Assembly: GCA_017617575.1 (NCBI GenBank)
Contig: JAFZVY010000139.1
Location: 1 to 59,780 of the forward strand
Reading direction: 5' to 3'
DNA: 59,780 nucleotides
From: Bacteroidaceae bacterium
Lineage (GTDB): Bacteria > Bacteroidota > Bacteroidia > Bacteroidales > Bacteroidaceae
Below are positions 1 to 8,870 of this stretch, piece after piece. How positions within the stretch are numbered: the stretch's first letter is position 1; each line of letters starts with the position of its first letter. The notes beneath the pieces are model-generated. The model did no database searches, was not told the origin of the DNA, and saw only the letters and a list, made by a program, of their open reading frames with translations. Position numbers and translations under genes: made by a program.

Positions 1-76
1 ATGTTATAGTACAAACACATTATAAAAAAGTCGTTAAGTAAATACATTTTGTAATAGTAACGTATATCCATAAATA

Positions 77-115
77 AAACGAGTAGATTGACATTGTGTT
101 GCAATCTACTCGTTT
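77..115 (+). terminator. hairpin terminator at left edge
   Basis: Perfect 14-bp arms (77-90 and 102-115, core CGAGTAGATTG) around an 11-nt loop, followed by a T-rich stretch on the plus strand. It probably ends a rightward gene lying left of the window. The rest of 1-672 holds no convincing gene, only the repeats listed separately. Confidence 0.6.
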
Positions 116-370
116 CTTTATATTTATAACAATTCACTTCCAAAGTGACATCTTTACAATTAACGTGTTTTCATTTGATGGAAAACTGGCATGCAATTTA
201 CATACAAACATAAGATACACCAAAGGCACACCTAAGGGACAGATAAGGGAATGGCAATTCTAAGAGGGTAAACCTAAATTAAGAACAAGCTAAAACAAAG
301 TCAACCTTTAGAATAAGTTAGGAATAAAGTGGACAACTAATATTGTTAGACTGCAGAATGTTGAAAATAC

Positions 371-457
371 GTCGCGAACGTACTCGTAGTACGTGGCGAG
401 CGTACTCCAAGTACGTTGGGGACGTACTGAGAGTACGTTCCCGTACGTACTGGATAC
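371..457. repeat. 22-bp tandem array of GTAC palindromes
   Basis: Four consecutive units start at 371, 393, 415 and 437 (22, 22, 22 and 21 bp). Each contains CGTACT and most end in AGTAC; the spacing is exact while the bases between are degenerate. It lies in the gap downstream of a TonB receptor gene. No coding potential. Function unknown. Confidence 0.75.
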
Positions 458-474
458 GACCCACTAAACGTCAT

Positions 475-617
475 GACTTCACTATGAAGTCGAAGTAAGA
501 CAACATGTGTTGTCTGCGAATGACACGAACCTTTAGCTCGGCGAAACCAATGCTGTCCACATGATTGACGGACTAAAATGATTCGTGTAATTGGCTACGC
601 CGAGCTAAAGATTCGTG
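475..617. repeat. cluster of palindromes with a 26-bp inverted repeat
   Basis: GACTTC-ACTAT-GAAGTC and GACAACA-TG-TGTTGTC sit side by side near 475-516. Then a long inverted repeat follows with arms at 524-549 and 592-617, sharing CTTTAGCTCGGCG and CACGAA with about three mismatches over 26 bp and a 42-bp spacer. It could be a small palindromic mobile unit or the terminator region of the minus-strand receptor gene whose stop is at 673. Confidence 0.65.
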
Positions 618-672
618 GTTTAATATATTTCCCACACATAATCTTGTAGAACAGAAAAAATGAGCACCTACG

Positions 673-2808
673 CTACCCCTTCATTCTGTCCTGCATGTCC
701 TTGCCTGCACCAGAGCCTTTGTACTTGCTACGGACGGTGTTGAAGCGATAGGTACATGTGAAGTTGAACTTATGCGTGGAGAAGCGGTTGTTCTGCTGTG
801 TCTTGTCGTAACCAGTATCGCAGTATTCGTTACGATGGTTACGCTGGAGGATATCGACCACGGCTGCACGTAGCGTAAGGGCGTTGTCACGCAAGAAGCT
901 CTTCTGGAGTACCACGCCAAGACGGCAGTTGTTGTAGTCGTCGTAGAAGTTCTGGCTGTGACCCTTTGAACGGAACATGAAGTTGACGTCTGCCCGCCAG
1001 TTGTGACCAAGGTTGAACGTGTTGAACATATTGGCGGTAAAGACAGGGTCATTATGCTTCAAGGTGCGATAGCCACCCTCGGCACGCACATCCTCCACGT
1101 CGAGCGTGAGGTATTGCTTAGCCATGCCCACGGTAGCGTTGCATGACCAGAAGCCGATGCGAGGAGTCATACCGAGGTATGCACTCAGTTCGTTGATTGG
1201 CTTGTCGAGGTTGATATGCTTACACAGCACCACGTTGTCCTCGCCAAGGAACGTCCACTGGGTGATGCCGTCGATGCTTCGCTCGTATGAGCCTGTGAAG
1301 GTGAGCCACTTCCACGAAGCATTAAGCGTGAACTCGTGCAGCATCTCGTTCTTCAGCGTGGCACTACCAGCCTGAAGCAAGTAACGGCTTATGTAGGTCA
1401 CGGCATCGTTCATGGCAAAGTAACTTGGGCGGTAGGTCTTCGTTCCATACGACACACCCATCTGCACCTTGCCCAGCTGAGTGGCAAAGGAAGCCGAAGG
1501 AAACACGTTGTCCATAGGACGACGGAACGAGCCTGTGCCTATATGGTCGGCATAGTCAAAGACGTTATGCTCATACCTCACTCCCACGGTAGCCTCGCCT
1601 ATGTTGCCAAGGTCACATGAGTATTCCACGAAGGCAGCTACGTTGTCCTCCTTGATGTCGGCATCAGAGTCGGCGATGTTTGCCTTGTCCACGTTGTAGG
1701 CGGTATGTCGCCTAACGAAAGACATCTCCGTACCAACCTCAACCTCACCCTTCCATACGGGATAGGACAGAATGAGCTTGGTGGCATAGAGGTCGCTCTC
1801 AGCACTCGAACCACTCTTGATGATGTCCGTGGCGTTGAGTCCGCGCTCAGTATTCACCCTGTCGGTCTTGTCGTCAGCCTTCATGTAATCCACGTTGAGG
1901 TCTATGCCAAGGCTACCCACCTTACCGTTGTAGTAAGCATTAGTGAGCCAACCGAGCGGCTTGGTAGGCTTGCTCACCTGCTCAGAGTAGAGATGATCCA
2001 TGAACACGCCGTCCACATGAATGTCCTCATCATATATCACCCTGTTCTCCGCATTCATCTCGCTACTCACATCCACCCTTGCACCCACAGAGTGATTGTC
2101 AGATATCTGCCAGTTAGTACCAGCCGTATAGGTCACGCCATCCTTCTTCCATGTCATCGTGTAAGGACCATTCTGGTGGAACACCTTACCCGTATATGAC
2201 TCTTCCTCCAGAGTGCTGTACTGGCGGTAGTCCTGATGCCAAGCCCACACAGAGCCGAAGACATCGACATTGTGCATACGATAGTTCATCGCCACCTTGC
2301 CATTAGGCGTGTTGAAGTTATAGCGCAAGTCCTGTTCGTCAGCAAGGGCAGCGTTGAAGCCAAAGCCCTCACCAGCCTGCTTCCTTGTACGAATCCTAAC
2401 CACGGCCTTCACCGTGGCATCATAAGCCGCACCAGGGTTGTTGATTACCTCCACGTCACGCACTTCCTCGCTACGCAGATGCTTCAACTCACTTGCATCA
2501 CGCATCATCCTGCCGTTTATATAGATTACGGGAGCGCCCTTGCCCAGCACCTCAAGACCGTCTTTACCACCAGTCATACCGGGAACCATCACAAGCATTT
2601 CCTCAAGCGTACCAGACTTTTCGAGTGCAGTACCCTCTATGCGTGTCACCATCGCATTACCCTTCAATCGGGTGTTAGGAAGGTCGCCCTTCACCACTAT
2701 CTCCTGCAAAGACTCAAACTTAGCCACAGACACCGAGTCGTTATCGCTTGCCTGAGCACCCAAGGCGCATGAAGCACACGCCACCATCATACATACAACC
2801 TGTTTCAT
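673..2808 (-). CDS. TonB-dependent outer-membrane receptor
   Basis: About 711 residues. It starts with a signal peptide (MKQVVCMMVACASCALGAQA); the ATG at 2808 is preferred over an upstream TTG at 2823. A plug domain follows (roughly residues 35-150; segments EIVVKGDLPNTR and VIYINGRMMRD and the end of the plug VEVINNPGAAYDA are typical of the family) and then a long beta-barrel with many aromatic-ended strands. It lacks the N-terminal CarboxypepD_reg-like domain found in many Bacteroidetes receptors, and no SusD partner is adjacent. Substrate cannot be told from sequence. Its own promoter-like box (TATCTTTGC, about 2833-2841) suggests it is separate from the riboswitch operon upstream. Confidence 0.85.
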   Translation of the reverse strand: MKQVVCMMVACASCALGAQASDNDSVSVAKFESLQEIVVKGDLPNTRLKGNAMVTRIEGTALEKSGTLEEMLVMVPGMTGGKDGLEVLGKGAPVIYINGRMMRDASELKHLRSEEVRDVEVINNPGAAYDATVKAVVRIRTRKQAGEGFGFNAALADEQDLRYNFNTPNGKVAMNYRMHNVDVFGSVWAWHQDYRQYSTLEEESYTGKVFHQNGPYTMTWKKDGVTYTAGTNWQISDNHSVGARVDVSSEMNAENRVIYDEDIHVDGVFMDHLYSEQVSKPTKPLGWLTNAYYNGKVGSLGIDLNVDYMKADDKTDRVNTERGLNATDIIKSGSSAESDLYATKLILSYPVWKGEVEVGTEMSFVRRHTAYNVDKANIADSDADIKEDNVAAFVEYSCDLGNIGEATVGVRYEHNVFDYADHIGTGSFRRPMDNVFPSASFATQLGKVQMGVSYGTKTYRPSYFAMNDAVTYISRYLLQAGSATLKNEMLHEFTLNASWKWLTFTGSYERSIDGITQWTFLGEDNVVLCKHINLDKPINELSAYLGMTPRIGFWSCNATVGMAKQYLTLDVEDVRAEGGYRTLKHNDPVFTANMFNTFNLGHNWRADVNFMFRSKGHSQNFYDDYNNCRLGVVLQKSFLRDNALTLRAAVVDILQRNHRNEYCDTGYDKTQQNNRFSTHKFNFTCTYRFNTVRSKYKGSGAGKDMQDRMKG

Positions 2809-2831
2809 TCCTTCGTTTTTCAATTATCTTG

Positions 2832-2842
2832 ATGCAAAGATA
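2832..2842 (-). promoter_or_regulatory. Bacteroidetes -7 box for the 673-2808 receptor
   Basis: Reverse strand reads TTATCTTTGCATC, matching TAnnTTTG. A TTTG about 25 nt upstream may be the -33 element. The implied 5' leader is very short (about 20 nt). Confidence 0.5.
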
Positions 2843-2887
2843 ATGCTCCCCTACACGATGGCAAAGGACTATCAAACACAAGAAAAG

Positions 2888-2934
2888 CCATTGTAAACAT
2901 TTTTTACGAAGCGTGTAAAAAATGTTTACAATGG
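2888..2934. repeat. perfect 20-bp inverted repeat
   Basis: Arms 2888-2907 and 2915-2934 are perfectly complementary (CCATTGTAAACA...; 7-nt loop). It lies just upstream of the receptor promoter and downstream of the terminator-like hairpin at 2959-2996, so it could be a second terminator for the leftward operon or an operator. Confidence 0.75.
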
Positions 2935-2958
2935 CAGGAGGAGGGGAATGATAACAAT

Positions 2959-2996
2959 AATGGAGCGCACCAACGACATGATTGGTGCGCTCCATT
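2959..2996 (-). terminator. hairpin terminator after the DUF4374 gene
   Basis: 15-bp arms (AATGGAGCGCACCAA, 2959-2973 and 2982-2996), 8-nt loop, 20 bp beyond the stop of the DUF4374 lipoprotein gene. Confidence 0.65.
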
Positions 2997-3016
2997 GTTT
3001 TATACGCCAAGAACCA

Positions 3017-4396
3017 TTACTTGTTCTTTACGACAGAGAGACGGTTGAAGTAATAACCACCCTCGATGCGAGCACCAAGAGAAACAGCACCTGTATTTAC
3101 GTCATATACATAGATGCGTGGAGAACCGTACTTAGCCTCATCTGGATTCACACCAAGATAAGCCTTGTTATTGAATACAGCCACACGATCTGTGAATGAG
3201 CCACAGCTTGCAGGGAGTGTCTCACCATTGTATGTAAGCTCAGTAAACTTGTCTGAAGCGATATCGTAGATGTAATAGTAGCTGTTGAAGGCATTCTGTC
3301 CCCAACCATTATCATATACAGTCATGTCAGAGATAAGTCCTGCCTTTACAGGGTTAGTGACATAGAGAGCACACTTGCCATTACCGATGTACTCAGCTGT
3401 GAGGATCTTACCATTGTCCACCTTGCCAAGACCGAGGTAAGTCTGGTCAGTTGTGTATTCACCATTCTTAACACGAACGAGTGAACCATACTGTTGAGCG
3501 TCTTTCTCTGCATTAGGAATCTTTGTTCCACAAGCGATGTAGAGGTCGCCATTCTCATCAAAGAACATCTTGTCCTGCTGCAACTCTCCGTATGCAGTAC
3601 CAGCCATCTCGTCAACACGAGTCTCACGACAAACATGCTTTACTTCCATTGTCTTAGCATCAATAAAGGCGATGTAGAAACCAGCCTCAGCATCTGTACC
3701 AGCATCTGTGAAAGCATAGATGATAGTGTTGTCGGCCTTACGGTAAGTAGCAAGACCACTTGTACAGAATGCAGTCACACCACCCTCACGGAATGACTTA
3801 GTAGCCTCTGTAAGGTCGAGAGTTCCCTCATCAACGATGGCAAGAATATTCTCGCTATCAGCAAGGCGTGTCCACATGATTGTATTGTCCGCATATTTTG
3901 ACTTACGGCTCACGCTACGGTTAGCACCAAGGATGACGAGAGAATTGTCAGAAGTCCAAGCGTGAGTATATTGGCGAGTAAGGAATGTGTTTGTTGCAAA
4001 CTCATAACGTGTAACATTATTAACGCCAGTATTGCTTACCTGATACTTGCCATACCAAGTGTTCTTGAGAGGAGATGCCTCATAGTAGTATGCACCCTTG
4101 ATGATAGCCTCTGAGTTGATGTCGGCTGTAATGTCCGCACCAATACCCTTCATGCTTATTGTTGTGTCAGGATTAGAGAGAGCGTCAATATCCACGCTAC
4201 GGACAAGAGTAGCCGTAACGCCTGTAGAAGACATACCAGTAGTACCGCCCACACTTACGAGGAGGTCGAAGTGATAGTCACCCTTATTGGCAACAGGTGC
4301 TGGAACATTATCATCATCATCATCCGAACAAGAGGTAACTCCTGCTCCGAGAGTCAAAACAGCAGCCATGGCTGCAAGATACTTAATTGTTTTCAT
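3017..4396 (-). CDS. DUF4374 surface lipoprotein
   Basis: 459 residues. Lipoprotein signal peptide ending GAGVTSC with the acylated Cys at position 23, followed by SDDDDDN, a run like the Bacteroidetes lipoprotein export signal, so display on the outer face of the outer membrane is inferred. The body looks like a repeated beta-propeller (recurring strand-rich units such as NGDLYIACGT, NKAYLGVNPDEAKYGSPRIYVYDV). It matches my knowledge of DUF4374, a family encoded beside TonB receptors; XusB, a siderophore-binding partner, is to my recollection a member. It lies 119 bp after the receptor gene and downstream of a cobalamin riboswitch with no clear promoter between, so a corrinoid-capturing role analogous to BtuG is an inference. 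Confidence 0.75.
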   Translation of the reverse strand: MKTIKYLAAMAAVLTLGAGVTSCSDDDDDNVPAPVANKGDYHFDLLVSVGGTTGMSSTGVTATLVRSVDIDALSNPDTTISMKGIGADITADINSEAIIKGAYYYEASPLKNTWYGKYQVSNTGVNNVTRYEFATNTFLTRQYTHAWTSDNSLVILGANRSVSRKSKYADNTIMWTRLADSENILAIVDEGTLDLTEATKSFREGGVTAFCTSGLATYRKADNTIIYAFTDAGTDAEAGFYIAFIDAKTMEVKHVCRETRVDEMAGTAYGELQQDKMFFDENGDLYIACGTKIPNAEKDAQQYGSLVRVKNGEYTTDQTYLGLGKVDNGKILTAEYIGNGKCALYVTNPVKAGLISDMTVYDNGWGQNAFNSYYYIYDIASDKFTELTYNGETLPASCGSFTDRVAVFNNKAYLGVNPDEAKYGSPRIYVYDVNTGAVSLGARIEGGYYFNRLSVVKNK

Positions 4397-4515
4397 CGTT
4401 GTTATGTTTATATTTAATGAATATTTACTATGATAAATAACGAGCCAAAGACGACTCGAGGAGAGACATCACCCATAGAGTAACCTCTCCACCTATGTAG
4501 CAAGGGACTGGGGGC

Positions 4516-6711
4516 TTATCTTATATACACCCTGAACTTTGCCGTGAAGCTGCGCCCTGGTTTCTGAAGCTTGTAGTCATCATACATTGTGGCATCAAAG
4601 AGGTTGTTGCACATAAACGTGAGGTTGTACCTCTCATTCTTCCATGAGTACGTGAGCGAGGCATTATGCATGTTCTGGGTAGGAATCCTTGCCTTGGAAG
4701 GAAGATAGCCATAGCTCTCCCATGTGAGATAGAACCAATGCACGTACTGATAGTCGTAACTAAAGCGAAGACAGTCGGATGCATGCAATAGGTTGTGGCG
4801 TGAGAGCGTAAGCTCTGCATTTCCAAAGAACCAAGGCTTGTTAGGAATACGATTGCGATAGGTGGCACTACGATTGCCGTTGTCAAGGTACTTGTTCATG
4901 TCCTTGCTATCCTGCCAACATGCATTGGCTGACACCTGCAACCAGTTGGAGTAAGAGTAGCGCACCTCACCTTCCAAGCCATGCGTATCCACATCGTTCA
5001 CATTCTCGTATTGTGCCGTACCGTCGGAGTCACTTATGCGAAGATGAATGTAGTCCTGTGTGAAACGTAGGAAGCCATTCAACTCGTAATATAACGACTG
5101 TTCCTGTGCCAGCTTCACGTTGCCATACAATCCGAGGTTCATGTTATGGCTCGTCTCTGGACGCAAGGCAAGATTGGCGTATGTGGTCGTGCCGTTGCCA
5201 AGCTGTTCCCTTGCCTGTGGAAGACGGACGGCATGCTCGTAGCTGAACTTTGGCGAGAACCATTCATAGACATTAAAGCGCACAGCCATACCATAGCCCC
5301 AGTAGGTCTTAGTGGCAGAACGCTCCACATCATTTGAATGCGTGAGCCAATAGAGGTCGTTCTGTTCCGTACGCACATGATTGATGTAGTCCTTCACGAA
5401 GAAAGCGGACACCAGTCGGTCGTCCAACAGGCTCTGGTCATAGTTGAGACCTATGATTTGCTTTTCTATACAATCGTCAGAAGGCGTGAACGTAGCATCC
5501 ACATCCTCCTTGGCGCAATAGTCCTCAGCCGTGTCGTAACGCTTGTTTCCGGTACGGTTGTACATATAGTTAAGCGAGAGCGAGTGCTGGTCGTTGAACT
5601 CATAGCAGAAGTTAGCCCTGCCTATGGTGAGCGGACGCTTGTAGTGGCGATATTGCTTGCCTCGTCCATTCGTCTCGTTCTTAGTGGCAAGGCGTGACGT
5701 ACCGTCCCATGTGTAGCGATGGAAGGTAGTGTCAATCGTCACGCTATGGTCCCAAGTGTGCGAAAGACTGAGCAACGTAGTAAGCTTGTCCGTAAGGAAA
5801 CCACGCTTGCGATAGGTGGCATGAACGTTAAGGGCGTCGCTGTTACGCTCTGCCTTGCCATAGACGATGGTTTGTACCGTACCCGTCTGCAACTGCTTTT
5901 GCGAAACGGAATAACCGAGACCCACAAAGAACTGGTCTGCCCACGACTTATGCTCCACACCCATATCCACCTGTGCCTGAGTGGAGAAGTAACGGTCGTG
6001 AAATCGCTTACGGCTCACCGTGTCGTAACGTCCCACGCCTGCGTTCCACACCTCAACTCCATGAACCTTGTAGTCGTTCTTGGTGTAGTCAACCGTAAAC
6101 TGAGGACGGAGAAGCAAGCCTTTCTTGTTAAGCACCACCTGCGAGTTGACGTCTGCACGATAGGTATGGAAACTACCCACGCTCACAGAGGCATCCACAA
6201 ATGACTTATGCTCCTTGCGAGTCACGATGTTTATAGCTCCGCCAAGTGCATCGCCACCGAGGAAGGCAGGAACAACACCCTTGTAAATCTCAACATGGTC
6301 GATGGTGTTTACCGGGAAATTGCTCAGGTTGACGCTATTGCCACGCAACGTCATAGGCACTCCGTCAACGTAATAGCGGATGGAGTTGCCAGTCATACCG
6401 TTGACCGAGAGGCTGTAGTCAGAGCCAAGTCCTCCCTCCGTACGTATGTTTATACCTGCGGTACGACTAATGGCATCGGCAAGAGTGGTCAAGGAATTAA
6501 CCTGTGAATGGATATCCACGGCATTAAGGCTGAAAGCTCCCTCCTTCAGTTGTTGCACACGGCTCTTGCCCATAACGACAACTGTGTTGAGCTCCAACGA
6601 ATCACGGGGTTCACCATTTTCCAAGTATTTATTATTGTCTCCCACAGCCATACAACCGACAGCACCTGTCAGCCACAGACCGAAGACAATAATCCGTCGA
6701 TTTATCGTCAT
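4516..6711 (-). CDS. TonB-dependent receptor, cobalamin-riboswitch controlled
   Basis: 731 residues. Signal sequence at the N terminus, a TonB-box-like stretch (SLELNTVVVMGKSR), plug domain about residues 45-165 with conserved elements IRYYVDGVPMTL and VEIYKGVVPAFLGGDALGGAINIVT, then a barrel ending in RSFTAKFRVYIR, with a terminal aromatic-rich strand. The leader of this gene is a cobalamin riboswitch, so it probably imports a corrinoid or a cobalt-related ligand across the outer membrane. It is the first gene of a likely operon with the DUF4374 lipoprotein. Its barrel and plug differ clearly from the second riboswitch-controlled receptor at 29330-31456, so the two probably differ in ligand or partner. 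Confidence 0.88.
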   Translation of the reverse strand: MTINRRIIVFGLWLTGAVGCMAVGDNNKYLENGEPRDSLELNTVVVMGKSRVQQLKEGAFSLNAVDIHSQVNSLTTLADAISRTAGINIRTEGGLGSDYSLSVNGMTGNSIRYYVDGVPMTLRGNSVNLSNFPVNTIDHVEIYKGVVPAFLGGDALGGAINIVTRKEHKSFVDASVSVGSFHTYRADVNSQVVLNKKGLLLRPQFTVDYTKNDYKVHGVEVWNAGVGRYDTVSRKRFHDRYFSTQAQVDMGVEHKSWADQFFVGLGYSVSQKQLQTGTVQTIVYGKAERNSDALNVHATYRKRGFLTDKLTTLLSLSHTWDHSVTIDTTFHRYTWDGTSRLATKNETNGRGKQYRHYKRPLTIGRANFCYEFNDQHSLSLNYMYNRTGNKRYDTAEDYCAKEDVDATFTPSDDCIEKQIIGLNYDQSLLDDRLVSAFFVKDYINHVRTEQNDLYWLTHSNDVERSATKTYWGYGMAVRFNVYEWFSPKFSYEHAVRLPQAREQLGNGTTTYANLALRPETSHNMNLGLYGNVKLAQEQSLYYELNGFLRFTQDYIHLRISDSDGTAQYENVNDVDTHGLEGEVRYSYSNWLQVSANACWQDSKDMNKYLDNGNRSATYRNRIPNKPWFFGNAELTLSRHNLLHASDCLRFSYDYQYVHWFYLTWESYGYLPSKARIPTQNMHNASLTYSWKNERYNLTFMCNNLFDATMYDDYKLQKPGRSFTAKFRVYIR

Positions 6712-6779
6712 TTACTTAATTAGTTAGTTATGTCCTTCCTTCGTCCTATCCCCTGAGGACAGATGGGTAGTGTCTATGA

Positions 6780-6958
6780 AATGAGGCAGGTCTTCTGACT
6801 TCGTCCTTTGTAAAAACGCCTTCCCAACACACCCTGTACCCATCGGATGCAGAAGTCAGTGGCACCTTGCTTTTACCAAGAAAAAAAGGACTTACAGCAG
6901 CAGGGACTGTTCAGGATTCTCACCCGATTCCCTTTTAATCATAAGTATGAACCTCTTT
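6780..6958 (-). promoter_or_regulatory. cobalamin riboswitch 1
   Basis: On the minus strand the hallmarks occur in order: GGTGAGAATCCTGAACAGTC, CTGCTGCTGTAA, GCCACTG, GGGAAGGC and the B12 box AGTCAGAAGACCTGCC (complement at 6785-6801). A promoter box TAATTTTGC lies just upstream (complement at 6965-6973), giving a transcript that starts with the aptamer. It ends about 70 bp before the receptor ATG at 6711, so B12 should repress translation or transcription of the receptor/DUF4374 operon. Confidence 0.95.
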
Positions 6959-7100
6959 CGGTCAGCAAAATTACAACAAATATATTATTTGGCAATACTC
7001 TTTGACAAAATAATTTAGCGTGTTTCATTTTGTCCTACTTTCTTGCATACTTCATTCTCCCTAAAATACGCTTTTGGATAGTGACTTCCCTCACGACCTA

Positions 7101-7152
7101 ATTTTAACTCCCTCGGTAGAAAAAAAATTTTTCCTCCCGAGAGAGTTAAAAT
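7101..7152 (-). terminator. hairpin after the SSS transporter gene
   Basis: 16-bp arms with one mismatch (ATTTTAACTCCCTCGG and its complement, 7101-7116 and 7137-7152) around an A/T-rich loop, 74 bp beyond the transporter stop at 7226. It separates that gene from the riboswitch promoter. The rest of 6990-7225 shows nothing else. Confidence 0.55.
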
Positions 7153-7225
7153 AGCCTCACAAGAGAATCTATAGAGATTCTTTCAATATTTCGTTTTGTG
7201 CGCATTCGTTCTGTTTCTTTTTGTC

Positions 7226-8653
7226 CTACTCTTGATGTTTTTTTGCGACAACGAGCAATCCCAAGAATGTGAGCATACCGTTGAGCATCAAGAGTTCGTA
7301 GCCGAACTTATAGCCATAGTGCTGGAGGGTGAAAGCATCAAGGGCATAGCAAAGCAAAGGGGAGGCTATGGCTATGAAGGGAACGAGACGAGGACGTGGC
7401 ATCCGTCGGGTCAACATTCCGAAGGCGTAAAGTCCAAGGAGAGGGCCGTAGGTGTAGCTCACCAAGGTGTAGATAAGGTCGATGACACTATTTGAACCTA
7501 TCCACTTGAACAGAAGGGTGAAGAAAACAAACACAGCCACCATCACGATGTGGACCTTACGACGAATGTTCTCACCTTGCTCGTCCGTGGAATCGTTGCC
7601 AAGGATGTCGATACAGAAAGATGTGGTAAGAGCCGTGAGCGCACTATCCGCACTTGAGAATGCACTTGCAATAACACCTATGGTGAATAATGCCACGACG
7701 GCATTTCCCATAACACCCGTGGCAGCAAGCCCCGTGAGGAGGTCATCACCCTTCTGGGGAATGTCCATGCCAAGATGTCCATAAAGGGCAACAAGCAATA
7801 TTCCTAATATAAGGAACAAGGCATTAACAGGGATGAAGAGTATGCCGTAGGAACACATGTCCTTCTGTGCCGAGCGCAAGTCACGACAAGTAAGGTTCTT
7901 CTGCATCATGTCCTGGTCAAGGCCTGTCATCACGATTACCACGAACACGCCACTTAGGAACTGTTTCCAGAAGTTCTGGCGACTCACGAAGTCGGAGAAC
8001 TCAAAGATGCGTGAGTGAGGGCTACTAACCACAGCATCATAAGCCTCGCTCCAATCCATGCCGAGCATATCGACTGCCTTCACCATGATAAGGATGAGTG
8101 CCACGATAAGGCAAAGTGTCTGAAGGGCATCCGTCCATACAAGCGCCTTTATTCCGCTACTACAAGTATAGAGCCAGATGAAGGCAAGCGTCACGATTAC
8201 CGTGAGCCAGTAAGGTATGCCGTAGTCGTCAAACACAAACTGCTGGAGGATAAGGCAAGCCACATAGAACTTGGCAGCCGACGAACTGAGCTTAGACACG
8301 ATAAAGAACCATGCTCCCGTCTTGTAACTCACACTCCCAAATCTCTTGTCAAGATAACCATAGATGCTCGTAAGCCCCATCCTATAATAGAGAGGAAGGA
8401 GGACAAATGCCACAACGAGATAGCCAAAGAAGAAACCTATGCACATCTGTAGATAGGTCATGTCGCCTGTCATCACCATACCCGGAACGCCAATAAATGT
8501 CACTCCAGAGAATGACGCTCCAACCATACCGAAGGCCACCAACTGCCATGGCGACTTACGATTGCCACGGAAGAAAGCGTCATTACCCCTCGTTCCCACA
8601 AGATGCGAAACGAGGAAGAGCAAAGCGAAATATAGTAGGAACGTTAATAGCAT
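7226..8653 (-). CDS. sodium:solute symporter family transporter
   Basis: 475 residues, about 13 hydrophobic segments. N-terminal motif FRGNRKSPWQLVAFGMVGASFSG and the segment WTDALQTLCLI are typical of SSS permeases; ASAFSSADSALTALTTSF matches the conserved Na2-site region of TM8. Length fits the family. Substrate is not predictable; Bacteroidetes members near this size are often annotated as sialic acid or unspecified solute symporters. No partner genes adjoin it. It is transcribed toward riboswitch 1 but separated by a hairpin, so membership in the corrinoid operon is unlikely. Confidence 0.85.
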   Translation of the reverse strand: MLLTFLLYFALLFLVSHLVGTRGNDAFFRGNRKSPWQLVAFGMVGASFSGVTFIGVPGMVMTGDMTYLQMCIGFFFGYLVVAFVLLPLYYRMGLTSIYGYLDKRFGSVSYKTGAWFFIVSKLSSSAAKFYVACLILQQFVFDDYGIPYWLTVIVTLAFIWLYTCSSGIKALVWTDALQTLCLIVALILIMVKAVDMLGMDWSEAYDAVVSSPHSRIFEFSDFVSRQNFWKQFLSGVFVVIVMTGLDQDMMQKNLTCRDLRSAQKDMCSYGILFIPVNALFLILGILLVALYGHLGMDIPQKGDDLLTGLAATGVMGNAVVALFTIGVIASAFSSADSALTALTTSFCIDILGNDSTDEQGENIRRKVHIVMVAVFVFFTLLFKWIGSNSVIDLIYTLVSYTYGPLLGLYAFGMLTRRMPRPRLVPFIAIASPLLCYALDAFTLQHYGYKFGYELLMLNGMLTFLGLLVVAKKHQE

Positions 8654-8825
8654 TTTGGAGTTCGTGAGTTTTTATGTTTTTGAGTTTTTATGTTATTGTG
8701 GGAAATTAGCTTCCTAAGTTCTCACGTGAAATTGTGAGTTTGTTAATTTGTGAGTTTTTTAGCTTATGCAGAGGTAAGTTTTCCACGATAACAAAAAAAC
8801 TTACAAACTCACAAACTTAAAAACT
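8654..8825. repeat. interspersed repeat of the GAGTTTGTGAGTTTTT family
   Basis: The gap between the SSS gene and the divergent membrane protein is filled by runs such as GTGAGTTTTT and ACAAACTCACAAACTTAAAA, in inverted orientation on either side of a central segment. Related tracts occur near 37886-38104, 48708-48745, 50430-50470 and 53336-53370. Confidence 0.6.
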
Positions 8826-8833
8826 TATTTTTT

Positions 8834-8846
8834 ATTACCTTTGCAC
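8834..8846 (+). promoter_or_regulatory. promoter box TTACCTTTGCACC
   Basis: Consensus-like Bacteroidetes -7 element 25 bp before the ATG at 8871. It overlaps the alternative TTG start at 8841, which is therefore rejected. Confidence 0.6.
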
Positions 8847-8870
8847 CAAACCATAAAAACAGAAAGCCTT

